A DNA stretch of 32,637 nucleotides from a virus, in the IMG/VR virus record IMGVR_UViG_3300042892_001906, positions 1-32,637 of that record. One strand, written 5' to 3'. A program made the position numbers and the translations under genes. The notes below the pieces were generated by a model. That model was not told the origin of the DNA and did not search any database. It saw nothing but the letters and a program-made list of their open reading frames with translations. Positions 6,938 through 16,181 of this stretch are shown piece by piece (position 1 is the first letter of the stretch; each line of letters starts with the position of its first letter).

Positions 6938-9900
6938 ATGGCGACAAATCAAGTAAATATAAACCTAAGCTTACAGGACCAGTCACGCAGTATTAAACAG
7001 CGTACTGATGAAGTCAAAGGTTTAAATAAAGAATTACAAAAAGCACAGACGCTTGCTACAGGCACTAGAACTGGTAGTGCAGCCGTTTCTGCTAGCTATA
7101 GTGCAGCAGGCCAGAATATTGAGTATGGGCGTGCTCGTGGCTCAATGGGTTCTACAGGCGCAGCGGGACGGGACTTTGCAAATCAAGCGCAAGGTCTTGG
7201 TGGATTAGTGCGTTTATACGCTACATATGCTGCTAACGTATTTGCTGTAAGCGCTGCATTTAGTGCGCTTAGTCAAGCTATGAATACCTCAATGATGGTT
7301 CGAGGCTTAGACCAATTAGGTGCTGCAAGTGGTTTAGCATTAGGTGGCATAGCAAAACAATTTGCTAATGCAAGCGAAGGAGCTATTAGCTTTCGGGAAG
7401 CTATGGAAGCCACGGCAAAAGCAACTTCTAGTGGCTTAAGTAAAAAACAATTCATGGAATTAGGCACAGTAGCCAAAGGTGCTAGCCAAGCGCTTGGTGT
7501 CAATATGTCCGACGCTGTTAGTCGTTTAACTCGTGGTATTACTAAATTAGAACCTGAATTATTAGACGAACTTGGTATTTTTACCAAAGTTGGTAAAGCC
7601 TCAGAAGACTATGCACGTAGCGTGGGTAAGAGTGTAGATAGCTTAACAGATTTTGAAAAACGTCAAGCGTTTGCAAATGCAGTGTTAGCAGAAGGTCGCC
7701 AAAAGTTTGGCGAAATCGCATCAGAAACAAATGTTTACGATAAATTATTGGCTAACCTAAAAAACGTAGCACAAGAAATTTTAAGTACAATAAATACTGT
7801 AGTTGCACCAATAGCAAAAATATTTGCTAATAGTAGCGAGCTGATAGGATTAGCAATAGGCGTTATTGCTTTAAAAATCACAAAACAAGCTTTGCCTGCT
7901 TTAGCAAGTTGGAGAGAAGGCTTAACCGCAGCAGCAACTGACGCAGCAAAAAGCGCCCAAGATATTAATACTAGTTTTGGTGAAGCTTTTGTTGAGCGTG
8001 CACAACAACGTGCAAAAATACCTCAGTTACAACAACAAGAAAATGCGGAAAAATTAGCGTATACTCAAAGAGCAAAACAATTTTTAACTGAAGAAAATCA
8101 GCTTAAAAAGAATAGTGCATTGTCCCAAACAATAGCTTCTGGTCAAATAATGACTACTAGGCAGCTAGGTGCTCTTCAAGCAGAGATTACTAAAAAACAG
8201 AACGATACTAATGCAGCTACACAAAAACACGTAGAAGGTCTTAAAGCCGTACAGTCAATGCAATTACAGATGCGTAAAACTGCGCAAGATATTGTAGCTG
8301 CCAATGACTTAGTCCAAGAACAAGCAAACACAAGATCTAGATATTTAAGCGAAGAATGGCAGCGAGAAAAAATTGTCCAACAAGAACGCGCAAAAGCAGC
8401 CAGACTTACTTTACTAGCCGGAGTAGGCGAACGTGTGTCCAAAGAAGGCCTAGTTGACGGGTTTAAAGGATTCTATAGTGATACTATGGCTAGCAAAGAT
8501 CTAGGCAGAGTTAATAAGTTTAGAACAATAACAACAGGAGCCTTTGTAGCCGTAGGGCAAGCTGCATCTATTTTAGGAAGATCACTTAGTGGTGCTTTAA
8601 TATATTTAGAAATTGCAGTAGCAGTGTTTGGGATTTTAAACTTTGCTTTTTCAAAAAATGGTAAAGAAGCAGATGCTCTTAAATCCAGTATTGACAGTTT
8701 GTCTGAGTCTACTAAAACCGCCATTAATGTTACAGAAAAATTTGGAGACACATTAACTGTTGAAAGTATAAATGCAAAAGCAAATGCTTTTGGAAATTTA
8801 GCTGATGATATAAATACAGCTACTACTAATTTGTTAAAAGCTGATGCACGTGCAAGCGGTTTTGATAAATTTATAGATGGTTTTAAGACTATTTGGGGCG
8901 GAGATCTTCGCACACAGTTTACTAAGGGATTTACAGAGAGTATTAATGCAGCTATTAAAACAGCCCCAGCAGGTGAGATCAGAGATAATTTAGAGAAAAA
9001 ATTAATAAACAGTTTGGGCACTTTAGATATTGAAAAAGGTCTTGATTTAGTACCTACTGATAAAGTAGTTGAAAAAGCCAGAGAAATTAGTAAAATTTTA
9101 TCTGAGTCAGACAAAATCTTAAAAGCCAGTCAAGCTGTTACACAAGAAGTAGTTGTAACATCAAAAGCTACAAGTGAAGCTTTTTTAACTTTTTCTAACG
9201 CTGTATATGGACAAAGCCCCTTACAAACATTTTTAAATACTAGTGTTAAAGGGTTGTTTGCCCTAAAGAAAGCTTTTGAAGATACTTTGGGTAGTGCTGC
9301 AGAATTTCAAAAAGTATTGGCAGGTACTGCTAATTTACAATTTTTACCCAGTTCAGCAGTCACTACTATACAGGCAGTAAGCTCACGATTTCAGACAATA
9401 AGGCAAGAGCAGAATACCGCACAAGTAGGTTTAAAAGCCACTGAAGTTGCTTTACAAAAAGTTAGATCTAAATTCTTGTATGGAACACGTACAGACGAAG
9501 GCTTAAAGTTAGAAGTAAACGAAACAGCATTACTTGCCTCTATAGATAGATATAAACAAGTTATTAATAGAACCACCACTGAAATAGCAGGCTTAGGAAA
9601 ACAAGTAGCACAAGCTTTAGCAGAATCAAGCACACAGGCCTTAGATAATATACTGCGCGAGTTTAAACTAAAAGAGAAGCAAATAAGGATTAATACCCAA
9701 CAACAAGTATTAGCTTCTATACCTGTTAAAACAGAGGAATCTATTAAAGAAGCAACTAGACTTGCTATAGCTAGTATAGATGTGGAGATGCAGTTACAAA
9801 AATCTCAACAAACTTTGGTAAATTCTATTGATGCGTTAAAAGCTTCAATAGATGTTCGTAATGCACAAGAAAATTTAGCGGGTATAAGTTCAGGAGCATT

Positions 9901-11530
9901 TAGGGGAGATAGTGATGGTGTTAATAACAGAGCACAAGCTATAGCCCTGGCCCAGGCCGACTTAGAGTCTAAACAACGTATTCAACGAGTACTAGAAACA
10001 TCTAATATTAGCGGAATAACTAAAGAAGATCGTCAAGATCCTGCAATACAACGACTCTTACAAAATAAGCAAGCAGCCTCAGGATTTGAAGTTACCGCCC
10101 AAGAAAAGCGTAAACTTGCAAGGCTTAAGGAAGCTAATGATTTAGCAGACGTATTTTTTGCAAATTCCAAACAGGCATTAGATTATGAAATTAAGATTCG
10201 TCAAGCGAAATTTGAGGAACTAAAGCTTACTGCCGGAGTTGTAGGCAATGAAGTTGAAACAAAGAAAGCAGAAGAAAAGTATTTAAAAGACATACAACCA
10301 TTTCAGCGCGCTTTAGATATGTTGCCAGCAGCACAACAAACTGCTCAAACAATTAATGCACAAAAATTTGGTGTTCCTGCAGCGATTGCCGCTAGCGTAA
10401 CAAGTAAAATTGGTGCAGTAGAGGCCCAAAGAGCTGAAGTCGCTGGAACAAAAGCCACCACTGAAGTTACTGGATCAGAAAGAAACAGTGTATTAGCGCA
10501 AGCTAGACAATTTACTGCTGATCTTACTGTACAAGAAGAACTTAGGGCTGCTGCTGCTACAAATACTTTTAATATACAAAAAGAAGGTATTGCAGCTTCA
10601 AGAGAGCAATTAAGTTATGCACAAACAGTCGGGGCGTTAACCCAACAAGAAATTGCAGCAAAAACTAGATTACTTTCTATTGAAGAAGCAGAAATAGAAA
10701 GACGGCAAAAATTAGCCGAAATAGACAAGCAGCGTTTCCTAGAGTCTTTAGCTTATTCTGATAAACTTGCAGAAGCAGGCTATATAGAGACAGATGAGTT
10801 AAAACAACAGTTAGCTTTAATTAATGCAAAAGCTACATTTGGTACTGCAGCAGCTGAAAGAGAGTATCAAGCTAGACTTAAAACCGCAGACATTACCGCA
10901 TCTTTAGCATCCAAACAAATGCAATATGAAACTGTATTTAAAAATAGTTTTGAAGGCATGGCAGATGCAATAGTTGAGTTTGCTAAAACTGGTAAATTAA
11001 GTTTCAAAGACTTAACTAACACAATGCTTACAGAACTGTTACGTATTGAATTACGTATGCAAATGTCACAAATCTGGTCAGCAATACGACCTGGTTTTGG
11101 CAACATATTTACATCTATATTTGGAAGTGCACAAGGTTCTGTGTACAACGATGGCGGAGGCTTGCAGAAGTTTGGCAAAGGCGGAATGTTTACTAATTCG
11201 ATTGTAGACTCACCAACTTTATTCAAGTTTGCCAAAGGCACTGGAGTAATGGGCGAAGCAGGACCAGAAGCTATTATGCCTTTAAAACGCGATAGCAGTG
11301 GTAATTTAGGTGTTCGTTCAACCAACAGTGGCAGCAATGTTGAAGTTGTAGTTATTAACAATACTGGCGAAAAAGCCGAAACTCGTGAAACCACAGACTC
11401 ACGTGGTAACCGTAAAGTAGAAGTAATGATTGGTGATATGACTGCAGGAGAGATTTCTAGAGCAGGTAGTGCTTCACAAAAATCAATTCGTTCTACATTT
11501 GGTATTCAGCCACAATTGATTAGGAGATAA
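6938..11530 (+). CDS. Tail tape measure protein
   Basis: At 1530 aa this is the longest gene. It sets tail length and is carried in the tube lumen; at about 0.15 nm per residue it predicts roughly 230 nm. The N-terminal part is a coiled coil (QRTDEVKGLNKELQKAQ). Hydrophobic segments lie near residues 91-118, 301-325 and 553-575, as in tape measures that insert into the host membrane. A long helical region rich in Gln, Ala and Lys follows. Near 1330-1380 is FEGMADAIVEFAKTGKLSF, like the lambda H C-terminal region, and near 1436 is the typical VMGEAGPEAIMPLKRDSSG. AGAGGAG precedes the start. The gene is driven by its own strong promoter and followed by AGGAG and the next start three bases past the stop. 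Confidence 0.95.
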   Translation: MATNQVNINLSLQDQSRSIKQRTDEVKGLNKELQKAQTLATGTRTGSAAVSASYSAAGQNIEYGRARGSMGSTGAAGRDFANQAQGLGGLVRLYATYAANVFAVSAAFSALSQAMNTSMMVRGLDQLGAASGLALGGIAKQFANASEGAISFREAMEATAKATSSGLSKKQFMELGTVAKGASQALGVNMSDAVSRLTRGITKLEPELLDELGIFTKVGKASEDYARSVGKSVDSLTDFEKRQAFANAVLAEGRQKFGEIASETNVYDKLLANLKNVAQEILSTINTVVAPIAKIFANSSELIGLAIGVIALKITKQALPALASWREGLTAAATDAAKSAQDINTSFGEAFVERAQQRAKIPQLQQQENAEKLAYTQRAKQFLTEENQLKKNSALSQTIASGQIMTTRQLGALQAEITKKQNDTNAATQKHVEGLKAVQSMQLQMRKTAQDIVAANDLVQEQANTRSRYLSEEWQREKIVQQERAKAARLTLLAGVGERVSKEGLVDGFKGFYSDTMASKDLGRVNKFRTITTGAFVAVGQAASILGRSLSGALIYLEIAVAVFGILNFAFSKNGKEADALKSSIDSLSESTKTAINVTEKFGDTLTVESINAKANAFGNLADDINTATTNLLKADARASGFDKFIDGFKTIWGGDLRTQFTKGFTESINAAIKTAPAGEIRDNLEKKLINSLGTLDIEKGLDLVPTDKVVEKAREISKILSESDKILKASQAVTQEVVVTSKATSEAFLTFSNAVYGQSPLQTFLNTSVKGLFALKKAFEDTLGSAAEFQKVLAGTANLQFLPSSAVTTIQAVSSRFQTIRQEQNTAQVGLKATEVALQKVRSKFLYGTRTDEGLKLEVNETALLASIDRYKQVINRTTTEIAGLGKQVAQALAESSTQALDNILREFKLKEKQIRINTQQQVLASIPVKTEESIKEATRLAIASIDVEMQLQKSQQTLVNSIDALKASIDVRNAQENLAGISSGAFRGDSDGVNNRAQAIALAQADLESKQRIQRVLETSNISGITKEDRQDPAIQRLLQNKQAASGFEVTAQEKRKLARLKEANDLADVFFANSKQALDYEIKIRQAKFEELKLTAGVVGNEVETKKAEEKYLKDIQPFQRALDMLPAAQQTAQTINAQKFGVPAAIAASVTSKIGAVEAQRAEVAGTKATTEVTGSERNSVLAQARQFTADLTVQEELRAAAATNTFNIQKEGIAASREQLSYAQTVGALTQQEIAAKTRLLSIEEAEIERRQKLAEIDKQRFLESLAYSDKLAEAGYIETDELKQQLALINAKATFGTAAAEREYQARLKTADITASLASKQMQYETVFKNSFEGMADAIVEFAKTGKLSFKDLTNTMLTELLRIELRMQMSQIWSAIRPGFGNIFTSIFGSAQGSVYNDGGGLQKFGKGGMFTNSIVDSPTLFKFAKGTGVMGEAGPEAIMPLKRDSSGNLGVRSTNSGSNVEVVVINNTGEKAETRETTDSRGNRKVEVMIGDMTAGEISRAGSASQKSIRSTFGIQPQLIRR

Positions 11531-11532
11531 AA

Positions 11533-11898
11533 ATGGCATATAGTTATTCGTGGCCGGCAACACTTCCACAATCTCCACAAAAAGGATTCACAGAGACCGG
11601 AGGAGTTATGGTAATCAGAACTCCAATGGACTCTGGTCCTGCTAAACAGCGTCGTCGTGGTGTAGCAACAAAATCCCTGGATCTAAGCTTTATAATGACA
11701 AGTGCTCAAGTAGCCACCCTACAAAACTTTGTAGAAAATACTATATTGGGCACTGCTCGTTTTGGTTTTAATCATCCAAGAACTAATACTATAGCAGAAG
11801 TTAGAATGGTTCCACAACAAGACGGCGTACTTTATAATTTAACATATCTAGCACCAGGATACTGGACAGTAGCAACTAAATTTGAAGTATTACCATGA
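11533..11898 (+). CDS. Minor tail protein, lambda gpM-like
   Basis: The 121-aa protein has WPATLPQSPQKGF near its start, QRRRGV in the middle and LAPGYWTVATKFEVLP at the end, the pattern of the lambda gpM / minor tail family that forms part of the distal tail tip ring. It comes directly after the tape measure and before an L-like protein, the lambda order H-M-L. Its Shine-Dalgarno AGGAG lies inside the last codons of the tape measure gene. The stop overlaps the next start as ATGA. Confidence 0.8.
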   Translation: MAYSYSWPATLPQSPQKGFTETGGVMVIRTPMDSGPAKQRRRGVATKSLDLSFIMTSAQVATLQNFVENTILGTARFGFNHPRTNTIAEVRMVPQQDGVLYNLTYLAPGYWTVATKFEVLP

Positions 11899-12422
11899 GT
11901 AGATTAACAACAATGTCAGCTGAAGCAATCAAGGCAGTATTTTCGCCTGATGCTGATAGTGACTTAATACTACTGCTAACTATATATGATCCAAACGACC
12001 CAAATACAGTTGTACTAAGACTAGCTGACGGATTCACAGGTAGGCTAGCAGCCTTAGAAACGCCCCAAGATGTAGTATATGGCGTTACTAGTAGAAGTAA
12101 CGATTATGTGTTTTTACCAATGGAAATATCGCTGCCTACAGAAGAAGAAGCGCAAGCACCAAGATCTTCTATTGTACTACATGATGTAAGTCGCTACATT
12201 ATACCTTTTGTTCGTACAATCACAGGACCGCCCAAAGTAACACTAGAGATAGTATTATCCAAAACTCCTGATACTGTAGAAGTATCTTTTAGTGGATTTT
12301 ACATTAAAAACTTTTCGTACAATGCAGATACTGTAACAGCTGAGTTATCTATGATTGATTATGAGCTTGAGCCGTTTCCAATGCATTCATTTACACCAGC
12401 ATATTTTCCAGGGATGTTCTAA
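11895..12422 (+). CDS. Minor tail protein, DUF1833 / lambda gpL-like
   Basis: The 175-aa protein starts with an Ala/Glu-rich segment, then LILLLTIYDPND, a beta-rich core with MEISLPTEEEAQAPRSSI, and ends with PMHSFTPAYFPGMF, a close match to the usual C-terminal signature of DUF1833 tail proteins. In lambda this position is held by gpL, an iron-sulphur tip protein; here the only Cys-like ligands expected for such a cluster are missing (no Cys is visible), so the cluster is probably not conserved. The gene overlaps its neighbours at ATGA and TAATG, indicating coupled translation with the tip protein that follows. Confidence 0.8.
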   Translation: MSRLTTMSAEAIKAVFSPDADSDLILLLTIYDPNDPNTVVLRLADGFTGRLAALETPQDVVYGVTSRSNDYVFLPMEISLPTEEEAQAPRSSIVLHDVSRYIIPFVRTITGPPKVTLEIVLSKTPDTVEVSFSGFYIKNFSYNADTVTAELSMIDYELEPFPMHSFTPAYFPGMF

Positions 12423-15400
12423 TGTGGTCAAATAAGTATATAGGAATACCCTTCCAAGATAAGGGACGAGACTTTAACGGCATTGATTGCTGGGGATTAG
12501 CACGTCTTGTTTATCAAGAGCAATACAACATTACTTTACCTAGCTTTAGTAGTGAGTATGAGGGTTCTGATACTTTAAGAATGCAAGAACTGATTGCACA
12601 ATACAAAGAAGGCTGGGAACAGATTCCAGAGCCTATAGAAGGTGCTTTGGTACTATTTCGTGTGCTGGGTTCAGAAACCCATATCGGAATAGCCGTTAGT
12701 CCAACACACTTTTTACATGCCAGAGATGGTCATGATTCAGCAATTGAATCACTAGAATCCACAGGCTGGAAAAATCGAATTGTTGGATACTTTAAATACA
12801 GCAAGAAAAAAGGTGTAATTTTAAATGCTGTTCCGCACCCACTGCGAACAGAGCGCTTTACTACGCCTATTCCTCCCGGAACTAATTTACAACAGTTAGT
12901 TTCATGGGCTACAAAAGAGTGGAACATCGCTGAAGAATTAAAAAGTTCAGTAACTATTATAGTTAATGGGCGAGTAGTAGACAAAGCTGATTGGGCTACT
13001 ACTATATTACGTGACAATGATACTGTAGAGTATCGGGCTGTGCCTGGTAAAGATGCTGCACGTATTGTGCTGGTAATGGCGGTTGCACTTGCTGCACCTT
13101 ATTTAGCTACCAACCTATTGTTTCCTGCTCTTGAACTCTCAGCTGCAGGTGTTGCAGGTGCTTTTAAACTGGCACCGTTTGCAATGGCGGCCACAACAGC
13201 AGCAGTTAGTTTAGTTGGTAATGCATTAGTTAATGTTATTGCGCCTGTGCGCGTGCCAACTCAAAATGATCCTGGCAGTAGCGAACAAATGCTAATGGTT
13301 ACAGGTGGTGCAAATAGACCTAACCCATACGGAGCAATACCTGTAATACTTGGAAAGGTACGTGTTACTCCGCCGCTTGGCGCAAACAACTATTTAACTT
13401 ACGAAAATGAGCGAGACAGTTACTTATCCATGCTTCTTGTTTGGGGATACGGCCCACTAAACATTGATGCAGCAACTTTAAAAATTGGTGAAGTTGCGCT
13501 TACAGATTACATAGTACCTTCCGTAGTTACCTTAGACAGAAAAACTACAGTAACTGCCGAGCAACAAAAACTTTTTGATGCAGTTTATGGCTCTGATGTT
13601 ACGCAAATACAAAGCGGAGTAGAGTTAACTTGCCCTGGTAATCCTGAAGCTGTAGTAGCTCCCGGACCTTACTTAACCGCCGCTTCTACAGAAGGCGTAG
13701 ATCAATTTACAGTCTCTATTCACTTTCCACAAGGTTTAAGAAAAATTAAAACCAAAGGTAATGGAGCAGGAGACAGTACAACAGCTCCTGTAAGTTTTAC
13801 TATTCAATATAAAATAGGCACGGGAAATTATACAGAATGGAAAACATTTACTGTAGGTTCAGATGCACCTAAAAAAGATGGTTTTACAATATCTGAAACA
13901 CTAACCGGCCTAAATACTACTCAAACTGTCACAGTACAAGTACGTAGAAATACCGGTACTAACACTGAAGACAATCCTAATGAAAGATACAGTCATCAAA
14001 GTATGTTAGTAGGCGTAACTTTTATCAGAAATTCTACGCCTGCGGTAGATCCCAAAAATTGTACTATTGCCAAAACAGCTATTAAAATCAAAGCCAGCGA
14101 GCAATTAAATGGTCAGATTGAAGGTATTAATGCCATAGTACAAACATGGTGTTTGTCATGGAATGGTACTGCCTGGACGTATGCAGCCACAAGCAATCCC
14201 GCAGATCTATTTAGATATATACTACAACACCCGGCTAATCCACGCAGAATTACTGATTCTGAAGTATCTTCTAAAATAAACCTTACTCAGCTACAATACT
14301 GGAGTAACTACTGTACTACTAAAGGATTTACTTATAATAGCGTAATGGCTTCACAACGAAGTATCTTAGAAGTATTACGGGACATTTGTGCAGCTGGTCG
14401 TGCAAGTCCTGCACTAGTAGACGGTAAATGGACTGTTAATATTGATGAGCCAAAATCAACTGTTATACAACATTTTAGTCCTCACAATAGTTGGGGCTTT
14501 GAAGGTACTAAATCTTTACCAAAATTTCCTGACGGTTTACGTGTAACTTACTATGACGAAGATCAAGACTATCAGCAAGCAGAAATTATTGTATACACTC
14601 CTGGACAAGACCAGAATACTGCAGAGTTATTTGAAAGTATTCAACTACCTGGAGTTACTAAAAAGTCGCTTGTAATTGACCACGCTCGTTGGCACATGGC
14701 ACAAGCTAAATTGCGGCCTGAAGTTTACACACTAAATTCGGACATTGAATATTTAGTATGTAATCGCGGAGATCGTGTTAAAGTAACACATGATGTTCCT
14801 ATGTGGGGCCTTGGTAGTGGTCGTATAAAAAATCGTATAAGTAGTACCGTATTTGAACTAGACGAACCAGTTCCTATTGCAGCAGCTAGTCAGTATACTG
14901 TTAGAGTACGTGGTGTAAGTGGATCTACTACTGAACGTACGCTTAAAACTAGCTTTACTGTTACAAATGTTGCCAGAACTAGTAATGTTGTAACTGTTAC
15001 CCTTAGCGGAACAGGACACCCACTTAGCGTAGGAGATATAGTAACTGTAGCTTCTAGTAATTCTGGAGTGAATACTAGCACGGCAACTGTAACAGCCGTA
15101 ACTAGTACAACATTTTCCTATACACTAGCAGGAGCTAACATAACTAGCGTAGCAGTTTCAGGTTCTGTTACTTTAAACTCTGGCTATTACTATAAAATTG
15201 AAGTAACTGCAAGTACTACTCTTGCTGAAGCAAATGCTTTAGACTTATTCTTGTTTGGAGAATTAAATCAAGAGTCTCAAGACCTTATTGTATTAAGCAT
15301 TGAACCTTCTACAAACAAAACTGCGCGGATTACTTTAATTGACTATGGCGTAACTGATACATATAATATATTTACTGATTATACTACATTTACTGCAGCA

Positions 15401-16135
15401 ACTGTATTTGAGTCGCAAATTACACTTCCTCCTCTTATGTTGCAAAATAGTTTTGCTGCCGGAGAAGTACCTACAATTACACAAATACGTAGTGATGAAT
15501 CAGTTGCAGATATTATATCTCCAGGAACATATGCTTATAACATTAAAATAAGTTATACAAACATTGTAGAACTTCCTAAAACTGTAACACACGTAGAGTG
15601 CCAGTATGATTACAGCTCTTCAACAAGCTCAGCTAATTATAGAAGTATTTTAGTTAATTATATGTCTGGCTCCATTACTATTCCAGCAGTAATGAAAGGC
15701 GAAATATATAAAGTTCGTGTGAGATATGTGGGTAATGATGGTAGAACTGGAGCATGGTCTGCTTTTCAAAATCATACTGTAATTGGGCGAATCAATAACT
15801 ACAGTTTAGCAGACAGCGTTTCTGTTAGGCGAACAGGTAGACTTTTAACTATTACACCAGTAGTTGCAGTTAAACCCACTGATTTTAATTTCTTTGAGGC
15901 AAGAGTTTTTAAAGATGCGGGTAGCGGAGATTTCTGGACTAGCACTGATGCTAGTATTAAGAAAGTTATTATTACAGGCTCTTCTGGCACTGTAGACTTA
16001 AAAGATTTTTCAATACCCCGACTATCTGACTCAGGTACTCAGTACCGAGTAGCTTGCAGAATTGTAGATACTGCGGGAAACTATAGTGCTACTAGTACTT
16101 TGGCAACAATATCATTGACAAAAATTGCCCCATAA
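12422..16135 (+). CDS. Tail tip protein: NlpC/P60-gpI-gpJ type fusion
   Basis: This 1237-aa protein joins three lambda functions. Residues 1-128 are an NlpC/P60 peptidase with Cys23 in GIDCWG, His87 in HIGI and His99 in FLHA; it probably cuts cell wall peptides during entry (gpK-like). Residues about 130-280 resemble gpI: a small beta-grasp region (VTIIVNGRVVDKADWATTIL, DNDTVEYRAVPG) followed by a hydrophobic Ala-rich stretch at 213-277. From about 290 it is gpJ-like: ANRPNPYGAIPVILGKVRV and LLVWGYGPLNI. Residues about 840-925 form a repeat-poor beta insertion of the type VVTVTLSGTGHPLSVGDIV. The C-terminal third looks like Fn3-type domains. The frame is uninterrupted. A terminator follows. 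Overall identity is firm; domain borders are approximate. Confidence 0.88.
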   Translation: MWSNKYIGIPFQDKGRDFNGIDCWGLARLVYQEQYNITLPSFSSEYEGSDTLRMQELIAQYKEGWEQIPEPIEGALVLFRVLGSETHIGIAVSPTHFLHARDGHDSAIESLESTGWKNRIVGYFKYSKKKGVILNAVPHPLRTERFTTPIPPGTNLQQLVSWATKEWNIAEELKSSVTIIVNGRVVDKADWATTILRDNDTVEYRAVPGKDAARIVLVMAVALAAPYLATNLLFPALELSAAGVAGAFKLAPFAMAATTAAVSLVGNALVNVIAPVRVPTQNDPGSSEQMLMVTGGANRPNPYGAIPVILGKVRVTPPLGANNYLTYENERDSYLSMLLVWGYGPLNIDAATLKIGEVALTDYIVPSVVTLDRKTTVTAEQQKLFDAVYGSDVTQIQSGVELTCPGNPEAVVAPGPYLTAASTEGVDQFTVSIHFPQGLRKIKTKGNGAGDSTTAPVSFTIQYKIGTGNYTEWKTFTVGSDAPKKDGFTISETLTGLNTTQTVTVQVRRNTGTNTEDNPNERYSHQSMLVGVTFIRNSTPAVDPKNCTIAKTAIKIKASEQLNGQIEGINAIVQTWCLSWNGTAWTYAATSNPADLFRYILQHPANPRRITDSEVSSKINLTQLQYWSNYCTTKGFTYNSVMASQRSILEVLRDICAAGRASPALVDGKWTVNIDEPKSTVIQHFSPHNSWGFEGTKSLPKFPDGLRVTYYDEDQDYQQAEIIVYTPGQDQNTAELFESIQLPGVTKKSLVIDHARWHMAQAKLRPEVYTLNSDIEYLVCNRGDRVKVTHDVPMWGLGSGRIKNRISSTVFELDEPVPIAAASQYTVRVRGVSGSTTERTLKTSFTVTNVARTSNVVTVTLSGTGHPLSVGDIVTVASSNSGVNTSTATVTAVTSTTFSYTLAGANITSVAVSGSVTLNSGYYYKIEVTASTTLAEANALDLFLFGELNQESQDLIVLSIEPSTNKTARITLIDYGVTDTYNIFTDYTTFTAATVFESQITLPPLMLQNSFAAGEVPTITQIRSDESVADIISPGTYAYNIKISYTNIVELPKTVTHVECQYDYSSSTSSANYRSILVNYMSGSITIPAVMKGEIYKVRVRYVGNDGRTGAWSAFQNHTVIGRINNYSLADSVSVRRTGRLLTITPVVAVKPTDFNFFEARVFKDAGSGDFWTSTDASIKKVIITGSSGTVDLKDFSIPRLSDSGTQYRVACRIVDTAGNYSATSTLATISLTKIAP

Positions 16136-16136
16136 C

Positions 16137-16170
16137 AAACTACTGTAGAAATACAGTAGTTTATATTTTA
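16137..16170 (+). terminator. Probable terminator after tail tip gene
   Basis: A perfect 11-bp stem AAACTACTGTA (16137-16147) / TACAGTAGTTT (16152-16162) closes a GAAA tetraloop, followed by ATATTTTA. The T-tract is interrupted and the stem is AT-rich, so termination may be partial. Confidence 0.7.
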
Positions 16171-16181
16171 GGAATTAATAC

